The notes: generated by a model from the letters alone, not told the origin. A stretch of DNA of 35,841 nt from Bacteroidota bacterium (GCA_006226545.1 SBGR01000006.1:82930-118770); one strand, 5' to 3'. Positions 8,358 through 18,578 are shown, counted from the stretch's first letter. Program-made: numbers and translations.

Positions 8358-9115
8358 TGATAGCTGCCAGCGTCGTACTTATCACCTACAATGAAGCCGA
8401 GAGACTGCAAGAATTGCTGCCTCTGCTAAGCGCATTTGATGAGGTGGTAATCCTCGATTCAAATAGCACGGATGGTAGTCGTGAGATTTGCGGCAATTTT
8501 CCGAATGTCGCGGTTTACCAACAAGATTTTCAGGGATTTGGAAAACAAAAGCAAGCTGCGGTTCAACTCGCTAAACACGATTGGATCTTTAGTTTAGACG
8601 CTGATGAACTTCCAAATCAAGCGATGATTTCGCATATCCAAGAACTTGTTTCTAGCCATTCTCCATCGCTAAAAAGTTATTTAATGCGGCGCAAACTGGA
8701 GTTCCTAGGTAAGGTTTTTCATTACGGAAAAGAATCGAAAGACGATCAGTTGCGGTTCTTTCATAAAGCACATGCCCGCTGGAGTGATGACGAGGTACAT
8801 GAGAAAGTGATAAGCGATGTGCCGGTTTCCAGACTGAATGGTTACGCTTTGCACAAGAGCTATAAAAACCTGGACAATTATATCGGCAAATTCAATCGCT
8901 ATACAAGCCTGGCTGCAGAGACGCAGTTCAAGCGAGGTAAGAAGTCGTCTATTTTATTCATTCCTTTTAAAGGAGCATTCACCTTCTTTCGCTCATACTT
9001 CATTCAATTGAACATTCTAAATGGCTTTGCCGGCTGGCTTTGGTCGCTCTTCGCAGCAGTATACACTGTAGTGAAGTACACTAAGCTCTTTGAATTGCAC
9101 CGCAGAAATCGCTAA
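8357..9115 (+). CDS. Glycosyltransferase family 2, WaaE/KdtX-like (lipopolysaccharide core)
   Basis: A 252-residue GT-A enzyme. The start at 8357 shares a base with the previous stop (TAATG) and gives the classical GT2 opening MIAASVVLITYNEAERL. The nucleotide-binding region continues EVVILDSNSTDGS, and the metal-binding DxD is in IFSLDADELP. The remaining part (FLGKVFHYGKESKD, then RFFHKAHARWSDDEVHEKV) matches the LPS core beta-1,4-glucosyltransferase WaaE family, where the 'vHE.v' element is conserved. It ends with a hydrophobic C-terminal segment (FAGWLWSLFAAVYTVVKY) that could associate with the membrane. It probably adds a hexose to an inner-core-like acceptor on the cytoplasmic face. 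It is the last gene of the 5778-9115 run; the next gene starts 66 bases later. The exact sugar is not determinable here. Confidence 0.87.
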   Translation: MIAASVVLITYNEAERLQELLPLLSAFDEVVILDSNSTDGSREICGNFPNVAVYQQDFQGFGKQKQAAVQLAKHDWIFSLDADELPNQAMISHIQELVSSHSPSLKSYLMRRKLEFLGKVFHYGKESKDDQLRFFHKAHARWSDDEVHEKVISDVPVSRLNGYALHKSYKNLDNYIGKFNRYTSLAAETQFKRGKKSSILFIPFKGAFTFFRSYFIQLNILNGFAGWLWSLFAAVYTVVKYTKLFELHRRNR

Positions 9116-9155
9116 TTACTAGTCGATTTCAATCCAATATTTCTTTGCCATTTCG

Positions 9156-9163
9156 TATCTTCG
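9156..9163 (+). promoter_or_regulatory. Possible -7 box (TATCTTCG) for the giant PKD gene
   Basis: One mismatch from TAnnTTTG, 18 bases before the TTG start at 9182. No TTG box at the usual distance upstream. Weak support. Confidence 0.3.
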
Positions 9164-9181
9164 ACCCTCAAGCCAAAAACT

Positions 9182-12100
9182 TTGAGAGCCAGAATTTACT
9201 TCGTACTTACGTTGTTTTTATTGCTCTTTAGCCAAAAGAGTAATGCACAATGTGATGCCACCTTTACCTTATCTGACCGCTATTGTAGCGGAGATACATT
9301 ACAGATTGCCGCAGTTCCCGGACTCCTTTATGAGCAATGGGACCTTGGAAATGGGGATACCAGTTCAGGAGCATTAAACTATGTTCTTGGATCAGGGGGG
9401 AATTATATCATTCGTCACATTGTTGAAGACAACTTAAATTGCCGGGATACCGCTTGGGACACCATTACCGTTTACAGCAGACCCGACCTAAGTTTCAGCA
9501 CAGATCAGAATTGCACAGACGACAGCGTATTCTTTACGTCAGCCGGCATCTTCGACCTCAACGATACCGTTTCCATTCGCTGGTTCTTTGGTGATGGTGA
9601 CAGTACAACAGGTCTAAACCCTGTTCACTCCTATTCCAATAGCGGTTACTATACCCTTCAAACCAAACTCTTCAGTTTAGGTTGTGAAGTATTGAAAGAC
9701 ACCCAAGTCTTTATTCAAACTCGTCCACAAACCTCTTTTAGCGCTTCAGCCGGCGCTTGCTTAGGCGATACTATGTTGTTCACGCATACTGGAACCTCAT
9801 ACAACAGTAGTTTGCGCTGGAATTTCGGAGATCCATTTAGCGGACAAAGCAATACCGATTCCATTGCCAACCCGAGGCATCGTTTCAGTTTGGCCGGAAC
9901 TTATTTGGTGAGGTTGGTTTTGACCGATACCTTGAATTGTCGCGATACGTTCACCTCAAGTTATACCGTATACGGCCTGCCGCAGGCTAATTTTACCGTG
10001 AACAATACCTGTAAAGGAAACGGCACTCAGTTTACCAACTCAAGTACGGCAGCAGGTGGAGATACATTGGCCTCTTATGCCTGGACTTTCGGTGATAGTA
10101 ATTCGGATACCTTAGCCTCTCCTCTGCACGTTTATGTAGATACAGGCGATTATCCTGTTCAGTTTATTGTAACGAGTACCGCTGGTTGCATTGATACAGT
10201 TCAGAAACAAGTTTCCATTTACGAGAAGCCGGTGATCACCTCCGATCTCAACGAACTTTGTCAGAACGGCACCATCAACTTTAGCAAACAGTTTAGCAAC
10301 GATACCATTACAGCTTATGCTTGGAGTTTTGGCGACGGCTATAGCAGCACCAATACGGCACCTGCTCATCAGTATGCCAGTGCTGGCAATTTCAAACCCA
10401 GTTTGCGGGTAACTTTTCCAAATGGAAAAGGGTGCAGAAGCGATAGCTTAAGTATTCAAGTAAATGCCTTACCTGCCGCAACGCTAATCATTAATAGTGA
10501 TACCCAATGTTTTAATGGCAATGAGGTTTGTTTATACCTTAGTGGTCAATCGAGTAATATCAAAACACGCAGAGTTTTATACGACGATGGATTTGTGGAT
10601 GTGAGTAATGGTCCAACCGATACCTTCTCATGCCACAGTTATTCTAATACTGACGGTGGGCTCTATAGCATTACAGCTCAGTTAATTGACTCCAATAACT
10701 GCTCGGTCACATTAAATGCCGATGAGGAGGTTCTCATCTATCCTCAAATCGCGGTTGCCTTTGATTACAGCACCGATGCAGGTTGTTTTGAAACCACTGT
10801 TGACTTCTACAATACCAGCAATTCGAATCCGCCGCAAATTGTAAGTTACCAATGGGATTTTGGCGACGGTAACACCAATAGTAGCAACTGGACCTCTGTT
10901 AGCCATACTTATATCAACAACGGAAACTTTACTGCAAAGCTCACCGCAACAGACTTAAACGGCTGCACGGATTCTGTGCTTTCAACCGGTGCAATATCAA
11001 ATACGACGTTCAATGTAGATGCCCGCATCGATAGCGTAACCAGCACCTGCGTGAGCAACAACAAGATTTTCGCGAGTCAAACGCCTATCCCGGGCGCCAG
11101 CATCAGCTGGAACTGGGGAAATGCTGAAGATACTTCCAAATCCTTCAGTGCTTCATTCGCTTACCAATTACCCGGAATCTATTACCCCAGCGTATCGGTA
11201 AATTTGAATGGCTGCGATAGTTCCTATGTCTTGGATACATTGGAAATTAGCGGTCCGCTAGCGAGAATTGGCCCTATCACCAACCGCTACCAATGCCAGA
11301 TCACAGATACAGTTTACTTCAATAACGGCACGAATTATTACAATAATATACAGCGAAGGGCCATCTGGAATTTCGGCGATGCCTTCGCTCCTTCTTGTAC
11401 TACCGATACCTATAACGGAATTAATACCACCGCCAATTGCCGTTTTTCAGTCGATTCCATTTCGGCTAAACACATGTATTCGCCGGGTGAAGAAAACTGC
11501 TACTATGTGCGGCTGATTGCCTACGATTCAGTTTTGAATTGCACGGATACGGTTACTGAATCGGTTCCTTTGATGAGTCCCATCGCGTCTAAAACGGATT
11601 CTCTCTTCCTCACCGGACTATTGCTTAACAGAACGCAAACCTGTATCGGTCCGGAAGAAGACAAAACCGTAACAGTCGATTTAACCCAAACCCAACCAAG
11701 GTGTGGCCGGCAAGGTTGGCAAGTGATGTGGGATTCCACCTGCGCGGCACAATCGGGTAACTTTAACTCGTTTTGGATTACCGGAAGCACAGAACACAAC
11801 TATACCTACGATAATCCGCCCTGCGATCCGGATGGCTTTGTTACCATAGGTTTGATTATTCAAAATGGCGACGACAGCAGCGGTACTATTTGTCGCGATA
11901 CCGCCTGGTACCATAATTTCCTTGAGTTCGCCATGGTTGACCCTCGATTCAGTTCAGATTACAATGCCTCAGAACATTACTGCGAAGGAAGTAGCTTTAC
12001 ATTTTCACTCGTTGATACGGTGCAAGATGATGTAGTAAGCACCGAATGGATCTGGGGCGATGGCACCTCTACTTTGGTAAGTGATGAACTGCCTGTACAA

Positions 12101-15100
12101 CACCAATTCAATGAAAGCGGGACATTTACCGTCATCAACTTACTTACCACGAATACAGGCTGCATCGCTAGCGATACCCATACCGTAAATATCGGCTTAA
12201 ATCAAAGCATCGCTATACAAGCCAATCCAATCTGCTTGCGCGATACCTTGTATTTCAGTCCGCAGGTGTATTACATCAACGACGGCTTTAATTACTTCAA
12301 TGATTCAGCTCGATTGGCCCAAGGCAAAGAAGCCATTTTCTACGATATGGGCGAAGGCAGCGGCTTTCAAAATCTAGGTGCCAACCCAAGCTTCTTGTAT
12401 ACCCAACCCGGTAATTATGCCATGCGCATCGCTTTTCGAGATTCTAGTGGATGCATGGACACCTTCACCTTTGCCGACAGTATTCGCATTTATGGTGTAT
12501 ACGCTAATTTCGAAACAGCCGACGATAGCTTCATCTGTGCACAGGCCATTGCTTTTACCGACTTAAGTAGTGTTGTTGACAGCTCTTCGGGCATGACTCA
12601 AAATGGGGATGCTTTGGTTAGTTGGACCTGGGAATTTGGCAATGGCGTTCCGAACAGTATTTTATCCAATCCGGAGGTTTTCCTCAATGCCGGCAATTAT
12701 GCCGTTGAACTGCGGGTAGAAAATACCGTTGGTTGTAGAGACAGTATCACCAAAAACATCAATGTAACCGGACCGGAGGCCTTCTATGTAATCAGCAATG
12801 ATACGACGGGATGTAGCCCCCATGAGATTGTCTTCTTGAACCAAAGCAGCAATGCCAATAATTACGTTTGGAGCTTTAACGATTCGGCCAACAATACTTT
12901 AATAACCGGCTCCGATAGTTCAGTAAGTTTTGTCTATGAGAATTACGGCGTCTTTCAGCCTACCCTCACCGCTCAAGGCAATTTCATACAAAACGGCATC
13001 AACGTAAGTTGCTCTATCAGCTACCCGGATAGCACCCAACCTTCTATCCGATTGGTGGCCATCAAAGAAACACCAATTGCTGAGTTTAGTTATTCCGCAG
13101 ATTGTGCAAGCAAAGGCGCTCAATTTGCCATGGAAGGAACCGTTCAAAGCACTACGCTTACAGGCTATTTATGGGAATTCGGCGATGGAGATACCTCCAG
13201 TGCCGAGAATCCGCTTCACATTTACCCTGATACCGGCAGTTACGAAGTGATCCTGCACGTTTATACAGCCCAAGGCTGTGAAGACACCGTAATGCATACC
13301 GTGGTAATTGCGCCTAACCCTATTGCTTGGTTCAGTTATTCAGAAGAATGTTTGGGCGCAACTACCCTGTTTGAAGATAGCACCGATGCTTTTAACGATT
13401 TAATCTACGATTGGCAATGGGATTTCGGCGATGGCGCCACTTCTACATTAGAAGATCCATTCCACGATTACGCTAAAGACACATTTTACACCGTTCAACT
13501 AGTGGTGACCAATATTGGTGGCTGCCGAGATACAGCCATTCGGGAGATACGTATCCACTCCTATCCGGTGGCCGATTTCACTGTATCGCCAAGTTGCGAT
13601 TACGACAGCAGCGTGTTTGTAAACTCCAGCAGCAATTCTGAACTGCCATTGGATTATACCTGGACTTTTGGTGATGGACAATCGAGCAACGAGGCCAATC
13701 CTAAACACCTCTATGCAGGTCAAGGCAACTACAGCATTCAGCTGAAAGCCGTTTCTCCTTGGGGTTGTAGCGATTCCATCAGCAAGTCGCAGCAGGTGTA
13801 TTTGAGTCCGCAAGCCAACTTTAACGTTTCGGATACCATCTACTGTGAAAAGAACCAGCAGTTTGTATTTACTGATCTCAGTCAGGTTGGTGATGGCAAC
13901 AATTCGCGTGTTTGGGATTTTGGCGATGCTTCTAACTCTACCGATTCGGTTGCATTGCATACCTATTTGGGCATTGGTAATTTCAATTTGCAACTGGTAA
14001 TATCCACTGACTTGGGCTGCAGTGATACCCTGACTCAAGTATTGCGTGTTGATCCGAATCCGGTAGCCGCTTTCAATTACATCACTCAATCGAGCTGCGA
14101 AAACAATAATGCCTACCAGTTCTTCGACCAAAGCCAAATCAGCAGCGGCACAGTTAGTTTAACTTGGAATTTGGACGAAGGCAATGGACAAAGTGATAGC
14201 AGCTTTGCGCATAGCTTCCTCGATTCAGGATTTAAACAAATTAAGTTGACGGTTTTAAGCAGCTTAGGCTGTAGCGATAGCATCACGCAGAGCCTTTATG
14301 TTAATCCTAATCCTATATCGCTATTTAGTATTAACCAAGACTCGCAATGTTTGAGTGGCAATCAGTTTCAGTTTGGGCAGCTTAGTACCGTAGCCTACGG
14401 CAACTTAACTTACCACTGGACTTTTGGCGATGGTTATTCGGCAGGATTAGCAAATCCTGCTCACAGCTATACCCTCGACTCCACTTATACCGTTCAGCTC
14501 ATTGTACGCAGCGATTCTGGTTGCGTGGATACCAGCATTCAAAACGCGGTGGTTCACCCAATGCCGGTAGCCAATTTTGATCTCGATACGAATTCACTTT
14601 GCCTTTACGCCAACCAATTCCAGGCAACTAACCTGAGTAGCATTAAGTCGGGAAGCCTTTCTTACCTTTGGGATTACGGCGATGGAACACAGTATACCGG
14701 CACCAACAGCACTCATTCGTATACCGCAGATGGTGCCTACTCATTAAAATTAGTGGCTACCAGTGCATTTGGTTGTAGCGATAGCCTAAACATGCCGATA
14801 AACGTCAGACCTATGCCTCAAGCAGGCTGGGTGATTAACGACAGCACCCAATGTTTTAGCGATCATAGTTTCAGTTTCCAAGATACTTCGCTATTAAGTT
14901 CAGGCACTTATGTTCGCAATTGGTATTTAGGCGATGGCGATACCAGCAGCTCCGCATCGTTTGTTAAGACTTATAGCCAGTCTGGCGATTATTCTGTTAA
15001 GCTCAAACTCACCAGCAACCACGGTTGTACCGATTCATTTAGTCGCGAATTGAATGTATACCCACAACCCGAGGCAGCATTCTCCATCAACGATAGCTTC

Positions 15101-18100
15101 CAATGTTTGCGCGGTAATAGTTTTGTGTTTAGCGATGCCAGCACCCTTAGCAGTGGTAGCTTAGTCTATGCTTGGGAGTTTGGCGATGGCGATTCTAGTA
15201 CTACCGTAAATCCAATTCACAGTTATGCTACCCAAGGCATTTACCAGGTGAAACTGACGGTAGAGAGCAATTTCGCATGCCGTGATACAGCCTTTGCCAG
15301 CCCTGAAGTCTTCCCAATGCCTTACGCTAAAATTGGCGAAGCAGATAGCCTGGCCTGCTTCCGAGATCACGTTTTCACATTCAGAGACAGCAGTGGTATT
15401 GCTTATGGCACCATGAGCAGAACATGGACCTTGGGCGATGGTTTTAGCGATACCAATGCATCGCTAAACTACAGCTACGCACAATACGGAAACTATACCG
15501 TTCAATTGCTCCAAGTTTCAAATGAAGGCTGTGCTGATTCCGTTCAACGTGCTTATACGGTTCACCCACAAGCTAGTGCGGCATTCTCCGTGAACGATAG
15601 CATTCAATGTTTTGCAGGCCATGCCTTTGCCTTAAGCAACCAAAGCACCTTAGCGAATGGTCAGCTTTTGTATTCCTGGGATTTTGGCGATGGTAAGTTC
15701 TCCAATGCAATGGATACGGTATACAGCTACGCAGTGTACGGTCCTTATACCGTACAAATGATTGCCAATACAGCTTTTGGTTGTGCGGATACCACTTACC
15801 AAAACTTGAGAGTGGACCCTAGTCCGGTAGCTGCATTCAGTGTGAACGACAGTACCCAATGCGTGAATGCACAAAACATTCAATTCACCGATTTAACCAG
15901 CTTGGCTCAAGGTATTTACACTGTTACTTGGACTTTTGGCGATAATACCGGTTCAACCTTAAACAACCCAAGCAAAACCTATCCATTCCGCGGCACCTTC
16001 CCTATTAAGTTGGTTACGTTAAGCGATAGCGGTTGTGCTGATTCTGCCGTTTCTCAGGTAATTATCTACCCTAAACCAACAGCTGATTTTACCGTAAACG
16101 ATACCGGACAATGTGAAAACAACAACGACTTTGTGTTTACCAATTCTTCGGGAATTTTGACAGGCAGCTTGACCTATACTTGGTCGTTTGGCGACGGTGA
16201 CACAAGTAATCTAGTAGATCCAAGCCATACCTTCCTTTACCACGACACCTTCTCTACTTCCCTTTTAGTTCGAAGCAATCAAGGTTGTTTGGATTCCTTT
16301 AAGATGAACATGGCCGTTTACCCTAAACCGTATTCGTCTATCAGCTTCAACGATTCAGACCAATGCCTCAATACCCAAAACATACTGTTCTTTGGCACTA
16401 GCACCGTCAATTGGGGTAATTTCCAATCCTACTATTGGACTTTGAATGGAAATGAAGGCATGGGCGACCTGGATACGAGTTACCATTATTCGGCCTCCGG
16501 AACCTACCCTATTCGCTTTATCTCCGAAACAGAAATGGGTTGCTTCGATACCACAAGCAGTCAAGTGGTGATTTACCCTAAACCAACGGCTGCCTTTAGC
16601 GTGAACGATTCAGATCAGTGCGTAAATACCAATTCTTTTGTATTCACCAACGGCTCAAGCATAAGTTTAGGCAGCTTAAGTTACCTATGGGATTTAGGCG
16701 ATGGAAGTGCCAGCACAGACGAACATCCGGTATACAGCTTTTTAGCACACGACACATTAACAAGTACCTTGTATGCGTATTCCGGATTTGGCTGTTACGA
16801 TACCACCCAAAGAACCATCATTGTTTTACCTAAGCCTGAAATGTCGTTTACCGTGAACGATACAGGCCAATGTATCAATGGCAACGACTTCATTTTCACC
16901 AACCAGAGTACCATCGATTACGGTAGCTTGACTTACCTCTGGGATCTGAAAGACGGTTCCACATTCACCACCACCGATGTTCAGCATACTTATGCTGCTC
17001 ACAATACCTATGGTGTTCAATTGAACGCTACTTCTAACGTAGGCTGTAGCGACTCTTTGATTACCCCTATTGTGGTCTTCCCTAAACCTATGCCGGCATG
17101 GAATGCAAACGATTTCGGACAGTGTTACAACGAACAGGATTTCCTATTTACCAATGCGAGCACCATCGCTTACGGGCAATTGCATTACCGCTGGGATTTT
17201 GGTGACGCAGCAGAAGACACCAATGCGGCTATTCGTCATACGTACGCCAGCTTTGGTGCTTACGATGTAGAACTTTTACTCACTTCAGATTTTGGCTGCG
17301 TCGATTCACTCACTCAGGAAATAAGGGTACTGGCCTCACCATTAGCACAATATACCGTGAACGATACCGGCCAGTGCATCAATACACAAAACTTCCAGTT
17401 CAGTAGCCAAAGCACCATTGTGCAAGGCAGCATAGCAACTCAGGTTTGGTATTTCGACGATGGCAATACGGCGAACGGAACCACAAGCACACATTACTAT
17501 GTTGATCCGGGAATATTTGAAAGCAGTTTAATCGTTACTTCAGACAGTGCTTGTCCGGATACGGCCAAAACTATGCTCCGCGTATTTCCTAAGCCTACCG
17601 CCTATTTTGACCTGAACGACTCTGCTCAGTGTTTAACGTCTAACGATTACCAAGTATACAGTTTGGCCTACGATAGCAGTGGAATCGCGGCTTGGTATTG
17701 GGATTTCTCCAGCAATGCAAACTCTAGCGATTCAGCTACCGCTTATACCTTTGCCACACCGGGATTGAAAACCATTGTACACCAGGTATTGGGTAATGAT
17801 GGATGCAAAGACACCACTGAAACGCAGGTATTTGTTAAACCAATGCCTGATCCACGCTTTACCGGATTGAGAACCTTCCATTGCGAGAACGAGCCTGCTC
17901 TGACCCTACAAGTCAATACAACAGGTGGAACCTTTACCGGAAAGAACATTGTAAACCAAGAATACCTGCCGCGAATTCTGTGGGCTGATACCGTGAAATA
18001 CTGGATTGAAGTAAACGGTTGTGCTGATTCAGCTTACGGTTATACCAATGTATACCCATTACCGAAAGTAGATTTAGGTCCGGATACGCTGATGTGTAAA

Positions 18101-18553
18101 ACAGAATACTTGGTCAAAGACGTGAACTTCTTTGGTGGAGAATACCGTTGGGAAAACGGCAGCAACAATCCTTACCGAATCATCAGTAAACCCGGACTCT
18201 ACAGTGTCTCCATCACCAATATGTGCGGATTTGCCGAAGATGAATTGAACGTAGAATTCCAAGATCACAATTGCCGGGTGTATACGCCAAATGTCTTCAC
18301 TCCAAACCAAGACAAGTTTAACGACTACTATAAACCGGTTTGGTTTGATGTAGACGACCTCACCTTTGAAATTTACAATCGTTGGGGACAAAAGGTATTT
18401 GCAGGCGACATGAACAGCGGTGGTTGGGACGGCACCTATTTGAATAGCCCTGTTCCACAAGATGTTTATGTAGTTGTGGTGCGCTATTCTTACCAAGTCT
18501 ACGGTACACCCATCATTGGATTTGATCGAGTAAACCTGACGCTTTTAAGATAG
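9182..18553 (+). CDS. Giant PKD-repeat surface/adhesin-like protein with T9SS type B C-terminal sorting domain
   Basis: A 3123-residue secreted protein. The start is TTG at 9182: no ATG occurs in this frame between the upstream in-frame stop at 9113 and the signal peptide (RIYFVLTLFLLLFSQKSNA|Q), so an alternative start is required. About thirty PKD-type modules follow, recognised by W-x-F-G-D-G and the later H-x-Y...G-x-Y motif. The first half (to about residue 1460) is irregular, with Cys-rich inserts. The second half is a regular 84-residue array (see the repeat entry). The last 90 residues (YTPNVFTPNQDKFND, EIYNRWGQKVF, GWDGTY, QDVYVVVVRY) are the gliding-motility-associated CHU_C / type B sorting domain, which directs export through the T9SS. 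Similar proteins act as adhesins or gliding-related filaments; the binding partner is unknown. It stands alone, not in an obvious operon. Confidence 0.93.
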   Translation: MRARIYFVLTLFLLLFSQKSNAQCDATFTLSDRYCSGDTLQIAAVPGLLYEQWDLGNGDTSSGALNYVLGSGGNYIIRHIVEDNLNCRDTAWDTITVYSRPDLSFSTDQNCTDDSVFFTSAGIFDLNDTVSIRWFFGDGDSTTGLNPVHSYSNSGYYTLQTKLFSLGCEVLKDTQVFIQTRPQTSFSASAGACLGDTMLFTHTGTSYNSSLRWNFGDPFSGQSNTDSIANPRHRFSLAGTYLVRLVLTDTLNCRDTFTSSYTVYGLPQANFTVNNTCKGNGTQFTNSSTAAGGDTLASYAWTFGDSNSDTLASPLHVYVDTGDYPVQFIVTSTAGCIDTVQKQVSIYEKPVITSDLNELCQNGTINFSKQFSNDTITAYAWSFGDGYSSTNTAPAHQYASAGNFKPSLRVTFPNGKGCRSDSLSIQVNALPAATLIINSDTQCFNGNEVCLYLSGQSSNIKTRRVLYDDGFVDVSNGPTDTFSCHSYSNTDGGLYSITAQLIDSNNCSVTLNADEEVLIYPQIAVAFDYSTDAGCFETTVDFYNTSNSNPPQIVSYQWDFGDGNTNSSNWTSVSHTYINNGNFTAKLTATDLNGCTDSVLSTGAISNTTFNVDARIDSVTSTCVSNNKIFASQTPIPGASISWNWGNAEDTSKSFSASFAYQLPGIYYPSVSVNLNGCDSSYVLDTLEISGPLARIGPITNRYQCQITDTVYFNNGTNYYNNIQRRAIWNFGDAFAPSCTTDTYNGINTTANCRFSVDSISAKHMYSPGEENCYYVRLIAYDSVLNCTDTVTESVPLMSPIASKTDSLFLTGLLLNRTQTCIGPEEDKTVTVDLTQTQPRCGRQGWQVMWDSTCAAQSGNFNSFWITGSTEHNYTYDNPPCDPDGFVTIGLIIQNGDDSSGTICRDTAWYHNFLEFAMVDPRFSSDYNASEHYCEGSSFTFSLVDTVQDDVVSTEWIWGDGTSTLVSDELPVQHQFNESGTFTVINLLTTNTGCIASDTHTVNIGLNQSIAIQANPICLRDTLYFSPQVYYINDGFNYFNDSARLAQGKEAIFYDMGEGSGFQNLGANPSFLYTQPGNYAMRIAFRDSSGCMDTFTFADSIRIYGVYANFETADDSFICAQAIAFTDLSSVVDSSSGMTQNGDALVSWTWEFGNGVPNSILSNPEVFLNAGNYAVELRVENTVGCRDSITKNINVTGPEAFYVISNDTTGCSPHEIVFLNQSSNANNYVWSFNDSANNTLITGSDSSVSFVYENYGVFQPTLTAQGNFIQNGINVSCSISYPDSTQPSIRLVAIKETPIAEFSYSADCASKGAQFAMEGTVQSTTLTGYLWEFGDGDTSSAENPLHIYPDTGSYEVILHVYTAQGCEDTVMHTVVIAPNPIAWFSYSEECLGATTLFEDSTDAFNDLIYDWQWDFGDGATSTLEDPFHDYAKDTFYTVQLVVTNIGGCRDTAIREIRIHSYPVADFTVSPSCDYDSSVFVNSSSNSELPLDYTWTFGDGQSSNEANPKHLYAGQGNYSIQLKAVSPWGCSDSISKSQQVYLSPQANFNVSDTIYCEKNQQFVFTDLSQVGDGNNSRVWDFGDASNSTDSVALHTYLGIGNFNLQLVISTDLGCSDTLTQVLRVDPNPVAAFNYITQSSCENNNAYQFFDQSQISSGTVSLTWNLDEGNGQSDSSFAHSFLDSGFKQIKLTVLSSLGCSDSITQSLYVNPNPISLFSINQDSQCLSGNQFQFGQLSTVAYGNLTYHWTFGDGYSAGLANPAHSYTLDSTYTVQLIVRSDSGCVDTSIQNAVVHPMPVANFDLDTNSLCLYANQFQATNLSSIKSGSLSYLWDYGDGTQYTGTNSTHSYTADGAYSLKLVATSAFGCSDSLNMPINVRPMPQAGWVINDSTQCFSDHSFSFQDTSLLSSGTYVRNWYLGDGDTSSSASFVKTYSQSGDYSVKLKLTSNHGCTDSFSRELNVYPQPEAAFSINDSFQCLRGNSFVFSDASTLSSGSLVYAWEFGDGDSSTTVNPIHSYATQGIYQVKLTVESNFACRDTAFASPEVFPMPYAKIGEADSLACFRDHVFTFRDSSGIAYGTMSRTWTLGDGFSDTNASLNYSYAQYGNYTVQLLQVSNEGCADSVQRAYTVHPQASAAFSVNDSIQCFAGHAFALSNQSTLANGQLLYSWDFGDGKFSNAMDTVYSYAVYGPYTVQMIANTAFGCADTTYQNLRVDPSPVAAFSVNDSTQCVNAQNIQFTDLTSLAQGIYTVTWTFGDNTGSTLNNPSKTYPFRGTFPIKLVTLSDSGCADSAVSQVIIYPKPTADFTVNDTGQCENNNDFVFTNSSGILTGSLTYTWSFGDGDTSNLVDPSHTFLYHDTFSTSLLVRSNQGCLDSFKMNMAVYPKPYSSISFNDSDQCLNTQNILFFGTSTVNWGNFQSYYWTLNGNEGMGDLDTSYHYSASGTYPIRFISETEMGCFDTTSSQVVIYPKPTAAFSVNDSDQCVNTNSFVFTNGSSISLGSLSYLWDLGDGSASTDEHPVYSFLAHDTLTSTLYAYSGFGCYDTTQRTIIVLPKPEMSFTVNDTGQCINGNDFIFTNQSTIDYGSLTYLWDLKDGSTFTTTDVQHTYAAHNTYGVQLNATSNVGCSDSLITPIVVFPKPMPAWNANDFGQCYNEQDFLFTNASTIAYGQLHYRWDFGDAAEDTNAAIRHTYASFGAYDVELLLTSDFGCVDSLTQEIRVLASPLAQYTVNDTGQCINTQNFQFSSQSTIVQGSIATQVWYFDDGNTANGTTSTHYYVDPGIFESSLIVTSDSACPDTAKTMLRVFPKPTAYFDLNDSAQCLTSNDYQVYSLAYDSSGIAAWYWDFSSNANSSDSATAYTFATPGLKTIVHQVLGNDGCKDTTETQVFVKPMPDPRFTGLRTFHCENEPALTLQVNTTGGTFTGKNIVNQEYLPRILWADTVKYWIEVNGCADSAYGYTNVYPLPKVDLGPDTLMCKTEYLVKDVNFFGGEYRWENGSNNPYRIISKPGLYSVSITNMCGFAEDELNVEFQDHNCRVYTPNVFTPNQDKFNDYYKPVWFDVDDLTFEIYNRWGQKVFAGDMNSGGWDGTYLNSPVPQDVYVVVVRYSYQVYGTPIIGFDRVNLTLLR
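13565..17845 (+). repeat. Array of 17 PKD units with an 84-residue (252-base) period
   Basis: Unit starts that I measured fall at 14816, 15068, 15320 and 15572 (exactly 252 bases apart), and 17594 to 17846 is again 252. The full span of 4281 bases divided by 17 averages 251.8. Each unit reads roughly P-x-A-x-F-x-V-N-D-S-x-Q-C, a Phe-rich strand, W-x-F-G-D-G, H-x-Y-x-x-x-G-x-Y, then G-C-x-D-S. All 17 contain one Cys in the first motif and one in the last. Identity is at the protein level; the DNA has drifted, so this is an old amplification and not a fresh tandem duplication. Confidence 0.9.
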
Positions 18554-18554
18554 T

Positions 18555-18571
18555 CCTTCTGTAAAAGAAGG
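18555..18571 (+). other. Short hairpin after the PKD gene
   Basis: A 6-bp stem (CCTTCT / AGAAGG) with a GTAAA loop begins two bases after the TAG stop. It has no T-run behind it, so a terminator function is doubtful. It lies just upstream of the cystathionine beta-synthase promoter box. Confidence 0.3.
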
Positions 18572-18578
18572 CATTCCC

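Noticed and set aside
13499..14137. A 212-residue open frame on the minus strand
   Set aside because: It lies wholly inside the PKD repeats. The regular codon pattern of Gly-Asp-Gly/Ser-rich repeats keeps the antisense frame open. The product has no recognisable domain and no promoter or start context.
13565..17845. CRISPR-like or minisatellite periodicity of 252 bases
   Set aside because: The repetition is at the protein level (PKD folds) in one continuous reading frame; there are no identical DNA repeats or spacers.
18074..18496. A 140-residue minus-strand open frame
   Set aside because: It is antisense to the T9SS type B sorting domain, whose sequence is strongly conserved in the forward frame.
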